DNA of 13,710 bases from an uncultured Terriglobus sp. (lineage in GTDB: Bacteria > Acidobacteriota > Terriglobia > Terriglobales > Acidobacteriaceae). The stretch is from assembly GCA_937871605.1 (NCBI GenBank), contig CALMRM010000270.1, forward strand, positions 9,570 to 23,279, in the 5' to 3' direction. The notes beneath the pieces were generated by a model. That model was not told where the DNA came from and made no database searches. It worked only from the letters and a program-made list of their open reading frames with translations. A program made the translations under genes and the position numbers. Shown piece by piece: positions 1-7,858 of this stretch (positions are counted from its first letter, which is position 1; each line of letters begins with the position of its first letter).

Positions 1-6
1 ACGTAC

Positions 7-1926
7 ATGCCAACGTATGTACAGGCGACCATCGGAGCCGCGTTCAAGCAGCACGGCAAGTACCGTCTGCTTTTCGTCGGAGGCTCGAAGGCTAAACCGC
101 GCCTCGCCATGCCAGCCGACTTCGCGGGCAGCTTCACTACTCTTCCCGATGGGAAGCCCGGCCCTGCCGCACTCTCCGAGATTGCTAAGCACCAGGGCTA
201 CTCGCTCGTCTTTCATGGGGTGGAGCGGGACTACAACGACGCGAACCTGAGCCGATGGTTGCGTGATGCGGTGTTCGAGCGCCAGGGCATGATGAACATC
301 TACGGAACGGCTCTGGCGGAAGGCTTTGCCGTCCTGCTTATCTCCCTCATCTTTGCTGGCCGGGCAGACGTGAAGCGCTTCCGTGAGCTGAAGTACGGAC
401 GACGCCTGAAGGGTCCGATCATGACCACACCGGCCAAGTTCAATCGTGCGCTGAAGGCGGACGGGCTCGCGATCCAGACGGCCGAGAAGCCGTCTCTCTT
501 CCATCGTGACACCAAGCTCCGCATTCCGAAGAGCGCCGAAGCGAAGCACATTCAGATCATGGGAGACACCGGAGTTGGCAAATCGACGCTCATCAAAAGT
601 CTGCTGAAACAGATCGCAGAGCGAGGCGAGACGGCCATTGTGTATGACCCAGCAGGCGAGTTCACGGAGGCTTTCTACAACGCGAAGCGGGGCGACTGGA
701 TTCTGAATCCGCTGGACGCGCGGACGCCCTACTGGACGCCATCAAGTGAGCTGCGCAACGATGCCGAGGCCCGGACCATCGCGGCTTCCATGTACCAGCC
801 GCGCGAGGATAAGCGGGGCGAGTTCTTCACCGACACACCGCAGAAGATCTTCGCCCACCTCCTGAAGTACCGGCCGACGCCGCAGGAGTTGGTGGAGTGG
901 ATGTCGAACGAAAAGGAGATCGACAAGCGCCTGAAGGGAACGGAGCTGGCGAACTTCGCTCCGAAGAATGCGCCCCAACAGAGAAGCGGTGTGCTGGCCT
1001 CTCTGGGCCTCGTGGCGGATAGCTTGCGGCTGCTGCCGAGTGCGGCCGAGGCAGAGCGTGAGTGGTGCGCCACCGAGTGGGCCGACGAACGCAAGGGCTG
1101 GATTTTCCTCACGTCCACCGAGGCCGAGCAGGACGCGCTCCGTCCTTTGCACTCGCTTTGGATCGACCTGCTGGTGCTCCGTCTGCTTACCAAGCCGAAT
1201 CCAGGGCAGACCAAGGTGTGGCTGGTGATCGACGAGCTGGCCAGCCTGCAGCGGCTCCCGCAGTTCCACACGGCACTAACCAAAGGCCGCAAGAGCGACA
1301 ACCCCATCGTGTTCGGCTACCAGGGCAAAGCCCAGCTCGAAACAATCTACGGCCACCTCGCGGAGGTGATGCTGTCTCAGCCAACAACCAAGTTCATTTT
1401 GCGCACCGCGGAGCCGAACGCGGCGAAGTGGGCCGCGGAGTTAATTGGCGAGGTCGAGATCGAGCGGGTGAGGGAGACCGTCGCAGACGGCAAGCGACAG
1501 GGTAAAAGCTTCACTTTAGACCGGCAGATCGAGCCGTTGGTGATGAAGTCCGAGGTGGAAGGCCTGCCCGACCTTCACACCTTCGTGAAGATTAACAACT
1601 ACGTCTCCCGGTTCAGCTTTCCGCACGTCAGCTTTCCAAAGATTGCCGACTCGCTCGTGCCTCGGAAAATCCCGGAGTCCACGCTTTGGCTTGACCCTTC
1701 CTTGCTCGTCGATGAGCCGGAGGAGGATGACGAAGGAACAAAGCCGGCAGCTTCCGTCTGGCAGACCGCACCCGCCGTGCTGACCGAGGACCTTACGGAG
1801 GAGGCGAGACGGCGACCGGACGGGCACGTTGCGGTCCTGAGCAGCGACGACGAGCCGAAGCAGCTCCCGTTGCTGGTGCCACCGGCAGTTGCACCGCTGG
1901 CCGAGAACATCCAAGACCATCTCTAG
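7..1926 (+). CDS. Conjugative coupling protein (TraD/TrwB/VirD4-type T4SS ATPase)
   Basis: This is an inner-membrane, ring-forming ATPase that links the relaxase-DNA complex to the type IV secretion channel and pumps DNA during conjugation. The sequence shows a hydrophobic stretch at about residues 99-117, a Walker A motif GDTGVGKST at 186-194 and a Walker B motif VWLVIDEL at 404-411. A TrwB-like motor core surrounds these, and the C-terminal tail (about 560-639) is acidic and proline-rich, as often seen in relaxase- or substrate-contacting tails. Only one membrane segment is visible, whereas TrwB has two. The reading frame is open to the left edge, so the true start may lie outside the window; no ribosome site can be seen for the ATG at 7. 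It ends 6 nt before the relaxase gene, the usual coupling protein-relaxase pairing, which suggests translational coupling. Family assignment is secure; the exact TraD or TrwB name is not. Confidence 0.9.
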   Translation: MPTYVQATIGAAFKQHGKYRLLFVGGSKAKPRLAMPADFAGSFTTLPDGKPGPAALSEIAKHQGYSLVFHGVERDYNDANLSRWLRDAVFERQGMMNIYGTALAEGFAVLLISLIFAGRADVKRFRELKYGRRLKGPIMTTPAKFNRALKADGLAIQTAEKPSLFHRDTKLRIPKSAEAKHIQIMGDTGVGKSTLIKSLLKQIAERGETAIVYDPAGEFTEAFYNAKRGDWILNPLDARTPYWTPSSELRNDAEARTIAASMYQPREDKRGEFFTDTPQKIFAHLLKYRPTPQELVEWMSNEKEIDKRLKGTELANFAPKNAPQQRSGVLASLGLVADSLRLLPSAAEAEREWCATEWADERKGWIFLTSTEAEQDALRPLHSLWIDLLVLRLLTKPNPGQTKVWLVIDELASLQRLPQFHTALTKGRKSDNPIVFGYQGKAQLETIYGHLAEVMLSQPTTKFILRTAEPNAAKWAAELIGEVEIERVRETVADGKRQGKSFTLDRQIEPLVMKSEVEGLPDLHTFVKINNYVSRFSFPHVSFPKIADSLVPRKIPESTLWLDPSLLVDEPEEDDEGTKPAASVWQTAPAVLTEDLTEEARRRPDGHVAVLSSDDEPKQLPLLVPPAVAPLAENIQDHL

Positions 1927-1932
1927 GCGACC

Positions 1933-4900
1933 ATGCTGACCATTTCCAAGGCGATCAACGCGGCCCAGGCGCAGAGTTACCACAAGCTGGAGTACACCAG
2001 CGACGCGCAGAGCTACTACAAACAAGACGACACCGTGAAGGGCGAGTGGCAGGGCAAGCTTGCCGCTTCACTCGGTCTTCAGGGCGAGGTCGCACCGCTG
2101 GAGTTCTCTCGTCTGACAGAGGGTAAACATCCGCAGACCGAAGAGCAGATGGTGAAGCATCGAGAGGGTAAGGAGTACACCAACGCGGAGGGCGAGACGG
2201 TAAAGCCGGTGGAGCATCGGGCCGGTTGGGACGCAACCTTTTCCGCTCCCAAATCTGTTTCGCTGACCGCTCTCGTTGGAGGGGATGACCGTGTGCGGGA
2301 CGCGCACCGGGCCGCAGTGACAACGGCTCTAGAAGAGCTGGAGAAGTACACCCATGCGCGAATCGGCGGCAACAACCCAGCCGAGCAGACGGGCAAGTTC
2401 ATCGCAGCCAAGTTCGAACACGACACCGCGAGACCAGTGGATGGATATGCCGCGCCCCAGCTCCACACTCATGCCGTCATCTTCAATGTGACGGAGCGAG
2501 CAGACGGATCGACGCGCGCGCTCCAGCCCCAGGCGCTCTTCGAATCGCAGAATTACGCGACCGCCGTGTACCAATCCGCACTCACCCTGCAGCTCCGCAA
2601 GTTGGGTTACGAAATCGAGCCAGGGCAGAGCGGCGCACCGGAAATCAAGGGCTACTCGCAGGCGTACCTTGACGCTTCGAGCCCGCGTTCCCAGCAGATC
2701 AAAGAACAGATGGAGCGCGCCGGATTCCAAGGACCGGAAGCCGCGCAGATCGCGGCACATGCCACCCGCGACCGGAAGCAGACCCTCACGCCCGCCGAGG
2801 TTCTGGCGGCTCACAAAGAGATGGCTGCGGACTTTGGCAACCAGCCGCAGCAGGTCGTGGCAGCGGCGAAGGAGCGAGCCGTCAGCCAGGCGCAGCCCGG
2901 CCTCCACACCGACGCGCGAGACGCCGTCAGCTTCGCGCGAGACAAGGTATTTGAGCGAGAGGCGGTAGGAGATGAACGCCTCATTATGGGCGAGGCTTTG
3001 CGTCGTGGGATGAGTGAAGTCAGTTTCCAAGACGTGCAGCAGGAGTTCAGGCGCCAGCGCGAGGAGGGCGAGTTCCGCAGCGTTCCAGGACAGAAGTACA
3101 GTTCCGGCCGGACCTTTACTACGCCGGAGACGATTGCGGCCGAGCGTGCGAACGTGAGGCAGGTCATAGAAGGGCGCGATGCTGTCCGCCCGATGCTCAG
3201 CGAAACGATGGCAGAGCGGCAGGCCATGTCGCGAGAGTTGTTCAACGAAGCACAGCGGAGCGCCGTCCGCGAGGTATTGACCTCCACCGACCGGGTCCAC
3301 GGTTTACAGGGGCTGGCCGGAGCCGGAAAAACCTCCAGCCTAGCCGCCATCCGCGAAGGCGCAGAGCAAGGCGGCTATAAGGTTGAGGGCTTCGCCCCAA
3401 CTTCCAAAGCCGCTGGCCAGCTCCGTGAGGCGGGGATCGAGGCCAACACTCTCCAAAGCTTTCTTGCGCGAAAGACAGATGCTTACGCTGCCAGCAGACA
3501 TCTCTACATGCTGGACGAATCGAGCCTTGCCAGTACCAAGCAGATGCGTGCTTTCCTCGAAAAGATCAAACCCGAGGATCGCGTGTTGGTGATCGGAGAC
3601 ACGCGCCAGCACCAGGGCGTTGACGCAGGACGACCGTTCCAACAGATGCAGGAAGCGGGCATGCAAACGGCCCGACTCGAAACGATCGTGCGACAGAAAG
3701 ACCCGGAGCTGCTTCGCGCGGTGGAGCACCTTGCCAAGGGTGAGACGGAGAAGGGGATCGCTCTTCTCTCCGCACAAGGCCGCGTCACGGAACTTTCCAA
3801 GGGTCAGGAGCGCATCGACGCGATCGCGCGGGACTACGCAGCCAGGCCGGAAGGCACGTTGATTGTTTCGCCCGACAACCGGAGTCGGCAGCAGATCAAC
3901 GAGGCCGTGCGTGGTGAATTACAAAAGGCCTGCAGGCTTGGGGACGGCAATCAGCAGTTTCAGACGCTCTCCCATCGCTCCGATATGACCGGGCCGGACC
4001 GCACCTGGGCAGCCATGTATCGTGCCGGGGACGTGGTGCAGTACGACCGTGGGAGCAAGGCCGAGAACATCGAGCGCGGAGCCTTCGGCACCGTTCGCGC
4101 GACCGACCCCGCGACGAACCGGCTCACCGTCGAGCTGGGGGACGGCACCAGCGTCAGCTACCACCCGAAACGCATCTACGGCGTGAACGTCTACCGCGAA
4201 GTAACGCGAGAGCTTGCGACCGGCGACCGCATCCAGTTCTCAGCACAGCACAAGGAGCTTGGTGTCGCCAACCGTGATCTAGGGACGGTAACGAAGATCG
4301 AGCCGGACCGCCTCACAGTGCAGATGGAGGGCAAGGAGCCGCGTTCCATCAGCTTCAATCCTTCGGAGTTCCGGCAGTTCGACCACGGCTACGCCGTTAC
4401 ATCGCATAGCTCGCAAGGGCTCACGTCCAATCGGGTTATCGCCCACTTCGACACGGATTCCAGTCAGAGCCTTATCAATCAGAGACTCGCTTATGTAGCT
4501 ATCTCGCGGGCGTCGGAGGACGCTCGCATCTATACGAACAACGCTGAGACACTGGGCCAGCGGCTTGCCACAGACGTGACCAAAACCGCCGCTTTGGACT
4601 TCAGCCATAAGGCTGAGCGACAGGAGTTCGTTCAGCCCGCCCAGGCGCACAAGCCGGTTCAGGTTCACGAGTACAACAACCCGGATTCGCGTCTCGCGGC
4701 CGTGGCCGCAGACTATTCCGCACGGCCGGAGAAGTCCGTGATCGTGGCTCCGAACAGGGAGGAGCGTGACGAGCTGACCCAGCTAGCCCGCGCGGACCTG
4801 TACGCGCAAGGGAAACTCGGACGTGTCGCTCACGCCGTGCCGGTGTTGGTGGAGAAGAAAGAAGAAAGCCGGTACCGCGTCGAATCCTACGAACCAGGGG

Positions 4901-5499
4901 ACAAGATTCAATACCGCAAGGGTAGTTCCATCGAACACATCCCGAACGACAGCCAGGCCACGGTGATTTCTACAAAGCCGAAGGGCAATCTCTTGACCGT
5001 GCAGATCGACACCACGCGCGATGAGGTCACCTACAGCCCATCGCAGCTTCGCGCCCAAACGCGCGAGAGCCGTTTGTACCGGGAAGAAGTTCGGGAGATC
5101 GCCGAGGGGGAACGCATCCGCTTCACCAGTTCCGACCGGGAGATGGGAGTGCGGCAAGGGGATCTTGGGACCGTGACCCGCATCGGCCAGGACCGTTCCA
5201 TGATGGTGCAGCTCGACTCGGGAAAGATCGCGGAGCTTTCGCCCGAGAAGACCCGACGCATCGACTATGGCTACGCCGTCGATGGCACCCAGAGCATTCG
5301 TGCAGACCGGATCATCGCGACGGGCGACCAGCTCTCGCAACGGAACCTGCAGAGCGTCTCTCCAAAAGCGGAGCTGGCGATGTATCCCGGCAGTGCAGCC
5401 GCGCCAGAAGCCCAGAGCATCAAGAACGAAGCTATCGCTCCAGCTATCGTGCAACAGCAGCCGCCCGTGCAGCGCCATGACTACGGCATCGGCTTTTAG
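1933..5499 (+). CDS. MOBF conjugative relaxase-helicase (TrwC/TraI family)
   Basis: This bifunctional enzyme nicks one strand at oriT, stays covalently bound through a tyrosine, and unwinds the plasmid or ICE strand for transfer. The N-terminus carries candidate nucleophile tyrosines (Y16, Y21, Y28, Y29). The metal-binding histidines of the HUH relaxase are H163, H178 and H180, in the motif PQLHTHAVIFN. A RecD-like helicase follows: Walker A GLAGAGKTS at 460-468, Walker B YMLDES at 525-530, GDTRQHQ at 555-561, TSHSSQG at 823-829 and YVAISRA at 854-860. The segment at about 627-836 appears to be repeated at about 920-1132, and the second copy has lost the helicase motif. The protein is 1188 residues, longer than TrwC (966) and shorter than F TraI (1756). 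The gene lies 6 nt after the coupling protein with only a weak ribosome site, consistent with coupled translation. No oriT was recognised. Confidence 0.93.
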   Translation: MLTISKAINAAQAQSYHKLEYTSDAQSYYKQDDTVKGEWQGKLAASLGLQGEVAPLEFSRLTEGKHPQTEEQMVKHREGKEYTNAEGETVKPVEHRAGWDATFSAPKSVSLTALVGGDDRVRDAHRAAVTTALEELEKYTHARIGGNNPAEQTGKFIAAKFEHDTARPVDGYAAPQLHTHAVIFNVTERADGSTRALQPQALFESQNYATAVYQSALTLQLRKLGYEIEPGQSGAPEIKGYSQAYLDASSPRSQQIKEQMERAGFQGPEAAQIAAHATRDRKQTLTPAEVLAAHKEMAADFGNQPQQVVAAAKERAVSQAQPGLHTDARDAVSFARDKVFEREAVGDERLIMGEALRRGMSEVSFQDVQQEFRRQREEGEFRSVPGQKYSSGRTFTTPETIAAERANVRQVIEGRDAVRPMLSETMAERQAMSRELFNEAQRSAVREVLTSTDRVHGLQGLAGAGKTSSLAAIREGAEQGGYKVEGFAPTSKAAGQLREAGIEANTLQSFLARKTDAYAASRHLYMLDESSLASTKQMRAFLEKIKPEDRVLVIGDTRQHQGVDAGRPFQQMQEAGMQTARLETIVRQKDPELLRAVEHLAKGETEKGIALLSAQGRVTELSKGQERIDAIARDYAARPEGTLIVSPDNRSRQQINEAVRGELQKACRLGDGNQQFQTLSHRSDMTGPDRTWAAMYRAGDVVQYDRGSKAENIERGAFGTVRATDPATNRLTVELGDGTSVSYHPKRIYGVNVYREVTRELATGDRIQFSAQHKELGVANRDLGTVTKIEPDRLTVQMEGKEPRSISFNPSEFRQFDHGYAVTSHSSQGLTSNRVIAHFDTDSSQSLINQRLAYVAISRASEDARIYTNNAETLGQRLATDVTKTAALDFSHKAERQEFVQPAQAHKPVQVHEYNNPDSRLAAVAADYSARPEKSVIVAPNREERDELTQLARADLYAQGKLGRVAHAVPVLVEKKEESRYRVESYEPGDKIQYRKGSSIEHIPNDSQATVISTKPKGNLLTVQIDTTRDEVTYSPSQLRAQTRESRLYREEVREIAEGERIRFTSSDREMGVRQGDLGTVTRIGQDRSMMVQLDSGKIAELSPEKTRRIDYGYAVDGTQSIRADRIIATGDQLSQRNLQSVSPKAELAMYPGSAAAPEAQSIKNEAIAPAIVQQQPPVQRHDYGIGF

Positions 5500-5528
5500 C
5501 ATCACTTAACTCGACAGAGAGGTTCCGA

Positions 5529-6053
5529 ATGTTCCGAACACGCATCGCCATTGCAGCTCTTCTTGCAGTCCCCGCAGCTTCGCACGCACAAAGCGCACAG
5601 TGGCAGCAGGACCAAAGGACAGAGAGCCAGGTGCAGCAGGCAATCACGGCGACAGGCATTCCTTCGATTCTGTCGAGTGTGAACAACGGCGTCGTGACAC
5701 TCACTGGTAACGTGCGGACTGACGAAGACAAAGCGCGCGTTTCCCAGAGTCTCGCCAACATCGGCGGCGTGAAAACCGTCATGAACAACCTCACTGTCTC
5801 GCGCGCCATGCAGACAGCCCCAGCAAAGCCGGCGATGCTTGTGGCGGGGACGACCCTCCCGATTCGGTTGAACGGGGAGATCGACACGAAGACCGCGAAA
5901 GCCGGCGACACCTTCCAGGGCACCATCTCCGCGAATGTCCTCTCAGGAGCTAACGTCGCTCTGCCCACCGGCACACCCGTAACCGGGAGGGTGGTGGAGT
6001 CGAAAGCCGCAGGCCGTCTTCGCGGAGCGGCCGAGTTGTCCCTTGAGTGGTGA
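5529..6053 (+). CDS. Secreted BON-domain protein, N-terminal part (frameshifted gene)
   Basis: The first about 20 residues form a signal peptide with a likely signal peptidase I site after ASHA, so the product is probably exported to the periplasm or outer membrane. A BON domain follows at about residues 32-90, including NNGVVTLTGNVRTDEDKARV and the GGVKTVMNNLTV strand. BON domains usually bind phospholipid or peptidoglycan surfaces. From about residue 100 a second beta-rich module begins (pattern LPIRLNGEID, AGDTFQGTI, PTGTPVTGRVVE). It is cut off by TGA at 6051 and continues in another frame as the next entry. The start is supported by GAGAGG at 5517-5522, six bases before ATG. It lies 29 bp after the relaxase and could be cotranscribed. 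It is either a pseudogene, a sequencing error or, less likely, a programmed frameshift. Confidence 0.75.
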   Translation: MFRTRIAIAALLAVPAASHAQSAQWQQDQRTESQVQQAITATGIPSILSSVNNGVVTLTGNVRTDEDKARVSQSLANIGGVKTVMNNLTVSRAMQTAPAKPAMLVAGTTLPIRLNGEIDTKTAKAGDTFQGTISANVLSGANVALPTGTPVTGRVVESKAAGRLRGAAELSLEW

Positions 6054-6625
6054 GCTTGCAGCTCAACGGCCAGCCTGTGGCAATCACAACGCGGGAGCTT
6101 TCCAGCAAGAACACCGGACGCGGAACCAGCACGGTAGCCAGGACGGGCGGCGGTGCAGCGTTGGGCGCGATCATCGAAGGCATCGCCGGTGGTGGAGCGG
6201 GTGCAGGCATCGGCGCGGCCAGCGGCGGTGCGCTCGGTGTCGGTTCCAACATCCTTCGCCCAGGTCAGCAGATCATCCTCAAGCCGGAAGCTCTGCTGCA
6301 ATTCCAGACTGCTTCGAACCTCGACCTCGCGGCGCAGCCAGGAGCGAACAATTCCAACAGCGGGCCGTCTCTCGCCTCACAGTCTGCTGTGACCGGGGAG
6401 AGTATTCCTGGCCAGCCCGACCCCTACACGTTCGATATTGTTGGCCTCAAGCTGGGGATGACCGCACAGCAGGCTTCGAATGCGATCACCACGCGTGTCC
6501 CGTCCATCAGCAAAGGCACGTTCGAACCGGGTTCACCCCAGTTCACGTCTACTCAATTTCACCGCGAAGATGAGGTGATATCCGGGTCACAAAGGCGACT
6601 CACCACTTCGGGATTGGTCGGATGA
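6047..6625 (+). CDS. Glycine-zipper C-terminal part of the BON protein, frame-shifted
   Basis: This frame directly continues the preceding protein. The stop-proximal SLE of the first part joins VSLQLNGQPVAITT here if one base is restored near 6047/6048, giving ...AELSLE-x-VSLQLNG. In related proteins this is one continuous domain. A glycine-zipper stretch (GGGAALGAIIEGIAGGGAGA and onward) follows, then KGQQI-like RPGQQIILKPEALLQFQ, a pattern I recall from exported acidobacterial proteins. The last about 75 residues (DIVGLKLGMTAQQASNAI and beyond) look unrelated to the zipper module and resemble the start of a different small secreted protein, so the tail may be a fusion that is then truncated. 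GTG at 6047 could allow reinitiation overlapping the upstream stop. No Shine-Dalgarno is evident, so independent translation is doubtful. Confidence 0.55.
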   Translation: MVSLQLNGQPVAITTRELSSKNTGRGTSTVARTGGGAALGAIIEGIAGGGAGAGIGAASGGALGVGSNILRPGQQIILKPEALLQFQTASNLDLAAQPGANNSNSGPSLASQSAVTGESIPGQPDPYTFDIVGLKLGMTAQQASNAITTRVPSISKGTFEPGSPQFTSTQFHREDEVISGSQRRLTTSGLVG

Positions 6626-6772
6626 GCGAGAAGGTCCTCAATCATTTGCGTCAGCGATCCTGCCACGGCCGGTCTCCTTCTCGTGTCTCTGATTGGTTGA
6701 ATTGTACGCATGCGGCAAACGAGTTTCTTTGCTGCGGGCGCTTACTCAGTGTAAAGATCATTGGAGGCAGGG

Positions 6773-7219
6773 ATGCGTAAAACCGGCTCTGAGTCTGCAG
6801 GAATGCTCAAAACACTGGATGAGTTTTATAAGGCCGAGAGTTCCTATCTGGCTGCGGGCGGCGGCGACTTTAGCCCCATTGCAGCCACGCTGGATCCCCA
6901 ATGCGTTATCTACCAGCCTCGTTCACTTCCTTACGGAGGCGAGTGGCATGGGCACGATGGCTTTGAGCGTTGGATGCGTTTGTTTACCGCGATGTGGGCT
7001 TCTCTTGAGGTGAAAGAACCCCAGCAACTGCTCATGGATGAGGTCGTCATCAGTCGCTCTCATGTTTACGCGGAACGGCGTGGAAGCGGGGAAAAGTTCG
7101 ACTGGCCTTTGCTGCAGTACTTTACGTTTCGCGAAGGACTCATTCTGGAGCTCTGGCCCTTTTACTGGGACACGGCTACGCTTCTTGCTCAGTTAAGCTC
7201 GCCGATGCACGACCAATAA
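6773..7219 (+). CDS. NTF2/SnoaL-like small protein, first of a tandem pair
   Basis: This 148-residue protein looks like a cone-shaped NTF2-like alpha+beta fold, a scaffold used by polyketide cyclases, isomerases and many small-molecule-binding proteins. The visible pattern is an N-terminal helix (LDEFYKAESSYLAAGGG), then LDPQCVIYQP, PYGGEWHGHDGFERWM and a late strand ending LELWPFYWDT. These match the usual helix, 'G-x-W-x-G-x-x-G-F' and terminal strand layout of SnoaL-like proteins. No specific catalytic residue can be assigned. The ATG at 6773 is chosen because GGAGG at 6763-6767 sits five bases upstream; an in-frame TTG at 6761 would overlap that site. It is the first gene of the cargo, is followed by a hairpin at 7230-7253, and is paralogous to the next gene. 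The function is unknown. Confidence 0.8.
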   Translation: MRKTGSESAGMLKTLDEFYKAESSYLAAGGGDFSPIAATLDPQCVIYQPRSLPYGGEWHGHDGFERWMRLFTAMWASLEVKEPQQLLMDEVVISRSHVYAERRGSGEKFDWPLLQYFTFREGLILELWPFYWDTATLLAQLSSPMHDQ

Positions 7220-7229
7220 GAACGTTCAC

Positions 7230-7253
7230 GTCGCCAGTGCAGACGATGGCGAC
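7230..7253 (+). terminator. Hairpin between the two NTF2-like genes
   Basis: A perfect 7-bp inverted repeat, GTCGCCA / TGGCGAC, with a 10-base loop lies 10 bases after the first NTF2-like stop codon. No T-tract follows, so it could be a weak terminator, an mRNA-stability hairpin or chance. Confidence 0.3.
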
Positions 7254-7309
7254 AGCCGCAAGGGAACCTGGCCCGTTCTCAGTTTTATGAGATTTCTGGA
7301 AAGGAATCG

Positions 7310-7744
7310 ATGAGTCAAGAGAAATCACCAAAACAGGCCCTCCAAGCCTTTTACGATGCGGAGACGGAATACATGCAGGCAGAAGGTCTGGCGAGCTTCG
7401 ACCAGATCGCCGCCAGTCTCGATCCGGCAGTCGTCCTGCATCAATCCCCCGATTTGCCCTTTGGTGGGGAGTACGTGGGCCACAAACAATACGAGCAGTG
7501 GGCGATTGCCATGAAGACCCTTTTCGACAGGCTTGAAGTCGCTGAACAGGAATGGTTCGAGAGTGGAGACAAGGTGATCGTGGTCTGTCGGTTCAAGACA
7601 CGTTCCCGCACAAATGGGTCGTCGCAGGATTTACCCATGGTCCAGGTCGTGACGGTGCGACAAGGGCTTATCACGGATTTCCGTCCCTTTTACTGGAATG
7701 TGCCCTCCTACGTCAGTGCAGCAAAGCCAGACGACGCTCGGTAA
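7310..7744 (+). CDS. NTF2/SnoaL-like small protein, second of a tandem pair
   Basis: This 144-residue protein has the same fold signature as its upstream neighbour: ALQAFYDAETEYMQAEG, ASLDPAVVLHQSPDLPFGG, EYVGHKQYEQW and the closing strand TDFRPFYWNVP. By eye the two share roughly a third of their residues, including the unusual FYW near the C-terminus, so they arose by an old tandem duplication. AAGGA at 7301-7305 is four bases before ATG, so this start is well supported. Such proteins bind or isomerise small hydrophobic molecules; here neither substrate nor catalytic residues can be named. It is convergent with the LysR gene, whose stop is 114 bp downstream. The pair may belong to the LysR-controlled set or be an independent operon. 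Confidence 0.8.
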   Translation: MSQEKSPKQALQAFYDAETEYMQAEGLASFDQIAASLDPAVVLHQSPDLPFGGEYVGHKQYEQWAIAMKTLFDRLEVAEQEWFESGDKVIVVCRFKTRSRTNGSSQDLPMVQVVTVRQGLITDFRPFYWNVPSYVSAAKPDDAR

Positions 7745-7858
7745 TCACCATTTCGATGTACACGGATCGCTGAAATAGTCGGATAGCTCAGCTGCACTGC
7801 AAAGTAGCTCGTTGTCTAAAGCTGGCCCGAGACCTGAGAAGCTGCGAAACAGTTGATC

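Noticed and set aside
2329..3300. 323-residue minus-strand open frame inside the relaxase
   Set aside because: Antisense to the conserved relaxase and helicase domains; no recognisable motif.
5444..6301. Long minus-strand open frame over the BON gene
   Set aside because: It runs antisense to the relaxase end and the BON gene, has low-complexity arginine/alanine-rich composition and no family signature, as expected for a shadow frame in GC-rich DNA.
6627..6683. CGAGAAGG...CCTTCTCG inverted repeat as a terminator after the BON gene
   Set aside because: An 8-bp repeat with a 41-base spacer and no T-tract is close to what chance would give in this region.
6761..6775. TTG start at 6761 for the first NTF2-like gene
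   Set aside because: It overlaps the Shine-Dalgarno GGAGG at 6763-6767 that fits the ATG at 6773.
7781..7815. GGATAGCTCAG, resembling the D-arm region of a tRNA
   Set aside because: No matching acceptor stem, anticodon arm or T-loop TTCGA follows, so it is not a tRNA gene. It could at most be a chance 11-base match.
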